Origin: Solibaculum_A intestinale
Lineage (GTDB): Bacteria; Bacillota; Clostridia; Oscillospirales; Acutalibacteraceae
Reading direction: 5' to 3'
Assembly (NCBI RefSeq): GCF_040096205.1
Contig: NZ_JBBMFD010000045.1
Span: forward strand, 1 to 5,638
DNA length: 5,638 nucleotides
How positions within the stretch are numbered: the first letter of the stretch is position 1; each line of letters opens with the position of its first letter. Below, one piece after another: positions 5,232 to 5,638 of this stretch. Position numbers and translations under genes: made by a program. The notes under the pieces were generated by a model that ran no database searches, was not told the DNA's origin, and worked only from the letters and a program-made list of their open reading frames with translations.

Positions 5232-5234
5232 ACT
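5206..5234 (+). promoter_or_regulatory. Promoter of the helix-turn-helix regulator
   Basis: TTGACA (5206-5211), a 17-bp spacer and TATACT (5229-5234) make a near-consensus sigma-A promoter. Transcription would begin near 5241, leaving a very short leader that contains little more than the ribosome binding site AAAGGAGG (5241-5248). It diverges from the leftward promoter. Confidence 0.88.
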
Positions 5235-5255
5235 AAAAGAAAAGGAGGGCTGACG

Positions 5256-5459
5256 ATGGAACAACAGATACACAAGGCAATAGAGTACAAAGGGATCAGC
5301 CAAGCCGCGCTTGCGCGGGCGATCGGCATGTCGCCACAAAATTTTAACAAAAAAATAAAACGAGAAACATTCTCGCCGGATGAATTACACGCAATCGCCA
5401 AAGCTCTGGGGGCCAAGTATATTGCGATATTTGAGTTCCCGGACGGGACTAAAATATGA
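5256..5459 (+). CDS. Cro/CI-type (XRE) helix-turn-helix repressor
   Basis: The 67-aa protein is a single XRE-family DNA-binding domain. The helix-turn-helix is clear: ISQAALARAIGM (14-25) as the first helix and turn, SPQNFNKKIKR (26-36) as the recognition helix, then FSPDELHAIAKALG (39-52) as the following helix. The short tail YIAIFEFPDGTKI could be a beta strand used for dimer contact. There is no peptidase or other C-terminal domain, so induction by LexA-type self-cleavage is not expected. ATG 5256 has AAAGGAGG 7 bases upstream. It faces away from the IbrAB-type operon, and related palindromes lie on both promoters, so it probably represses that operon and itself. Activation of either promoter cannot be excluded from sequence alone. 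Confidence 0.9.
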   Translation: MEQQIHKAIEYKGISQAALARAIGMSPQNFNKKIKRETFSPDELHAIAKALGAKYIAIFEFPDGTKI

Positions 5460-5461
5460 AG

Positions 5462-5490
5462 AAGCCCTCCCAAAGCGGGAGGGCTTTTGC
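5462..5490 (+). terminator. Terminator after the regulator gene
   Basis: A perfect 10-bp stem (5462-5471 with 5477-5486) with the loop AAAGC is followed by TTGCTTT, so the T tract counted from the stem end is TTTTGCTTT. It starts 2 bases after the regulator stop codon and also lies just past the stop of the convergent ComEA-like gene, so it may serve both directions, more weakly on the - strand. Confidence 0.88.
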
Positions 5491-5491
5491 T

Positions 5492-5638
5492 TTACACGTA
5501 TATATACGGCCGCATGGATTCGAGCGTTTCGGGGCCAATGCCCTGGACATTGAGGAGGTCATCCACGGATGCAAACGGTCCGTGCTCCTCACGGTACATG
5601 ATAATCAAGCGGGCTTTTGTGCGCAGTACATTGGGGAT
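5492..5638 (-). CDS. ComEA-like helix-hairpin-helix protein, C-terminal part (partial)
   Basis: The frame enters from the right edge of the window and reads 48 residues to TAA (5494-5492). It carries the end of one helix-hairpin-helix (IPNVLRTKARLIIMYREEHGPF) and a second complete one (ASVDDLLNVQGIGPETLESMRPYIYV). The R-E-x-x-G-P-F-x-S-V-D-D-L-x-x-V-x-G-I-G order and the short end after the PYI are typical of ComEA, the competence DNA receptor, and of related small HhH proteins. The N-terminal part, which would show a membrane anchor and SLBB domain in ComEA, is outside the window. It is the only gene here that looks like an ordinary chromosomal gene, so it may lie just outside the prophage. 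Confidence 0.75.
   Translation of the reverse strand: MPNVLRTKARLIIMYREEHGPFASVDDLLNVQGIGPETLESMRPYIYV

Overview
The window looks like the right end of a prophage in a Gram-positive, Clostridia-type bacterium, with a sliver of probable host chromosome at the far right. This reading rests on the strong AGGAGG-type Shine-Dalgarno sites, a phage lysis cassette of the Firmicutes type (PGRP-fold amidase with LysM, plus small membrane proteins including a Hol44-like holin), and a ComEA-like helix-hairpin-helix gene at the edge. No integrase, tRNA or CRISPR array is visible.

Layout. Positions 1-39 hold the last codons of an upstream gene, followed by a UUCG-loop terminator. Positions 115-1657 carry the rightward lysis module: endolysin, a one-span membrane protein, and a three-span holin, closed by a strong terminator at 1666-1701. 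This part is visibly GC-rich.

Positions 1711-1904 hold a stand-alone small transcription unit on the + strand: a promoter (TTGACA, 17 bp, TATGCT), about 155 nt without a credible ORF, and a 12-bp terminator hairpin. Inside it, positions 1779-1806 fold as a 7-bp stem followed by the 11-nt tail TGGATTGAAAT. That is the architecture and 3' sequence of a type I-C CRISPR repeat, here as a single copy. I interpret it as a candidate phage RNA anti-CRISPR (a solitary repeat unit, or Racr). This is the most interesting item in the window.

Positions 1900-5052 are a five-gene leftward operon, visibly lower in GC: two unknown genes, a third unknown gene, then an IbrA-like PAPS-reductase-family protein and an IbrB-like ParB/sulfiredoxin-fold protein. 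The last three genes overlap or lie very close. The operon starts at a consensus promoter (TTGACA, 17 bp, TATAAT) at 5143-5115.

The operon diverges from a 67-aa Cro/CI-type helix-turn-helix gene (5256-5459) that has its own strong promoter. An 18-bp palindrome sits exactly in the spacer of the leftward promoter, and weaker copies lie at about 20-bp spacing across the rightward promoter. Together these suggest a small self-contained switch. A terminator separates the regulator from the 3' end of a ComEA-like gene (5492-5638, - strand), which may mark the phage-host junction.

Overall, the segment between the lysis genes and the probable attachment end looks like an accessory (moron) region combining a possible anti-CRISPR RNA with a separately regulated IbrAB-type cassette.
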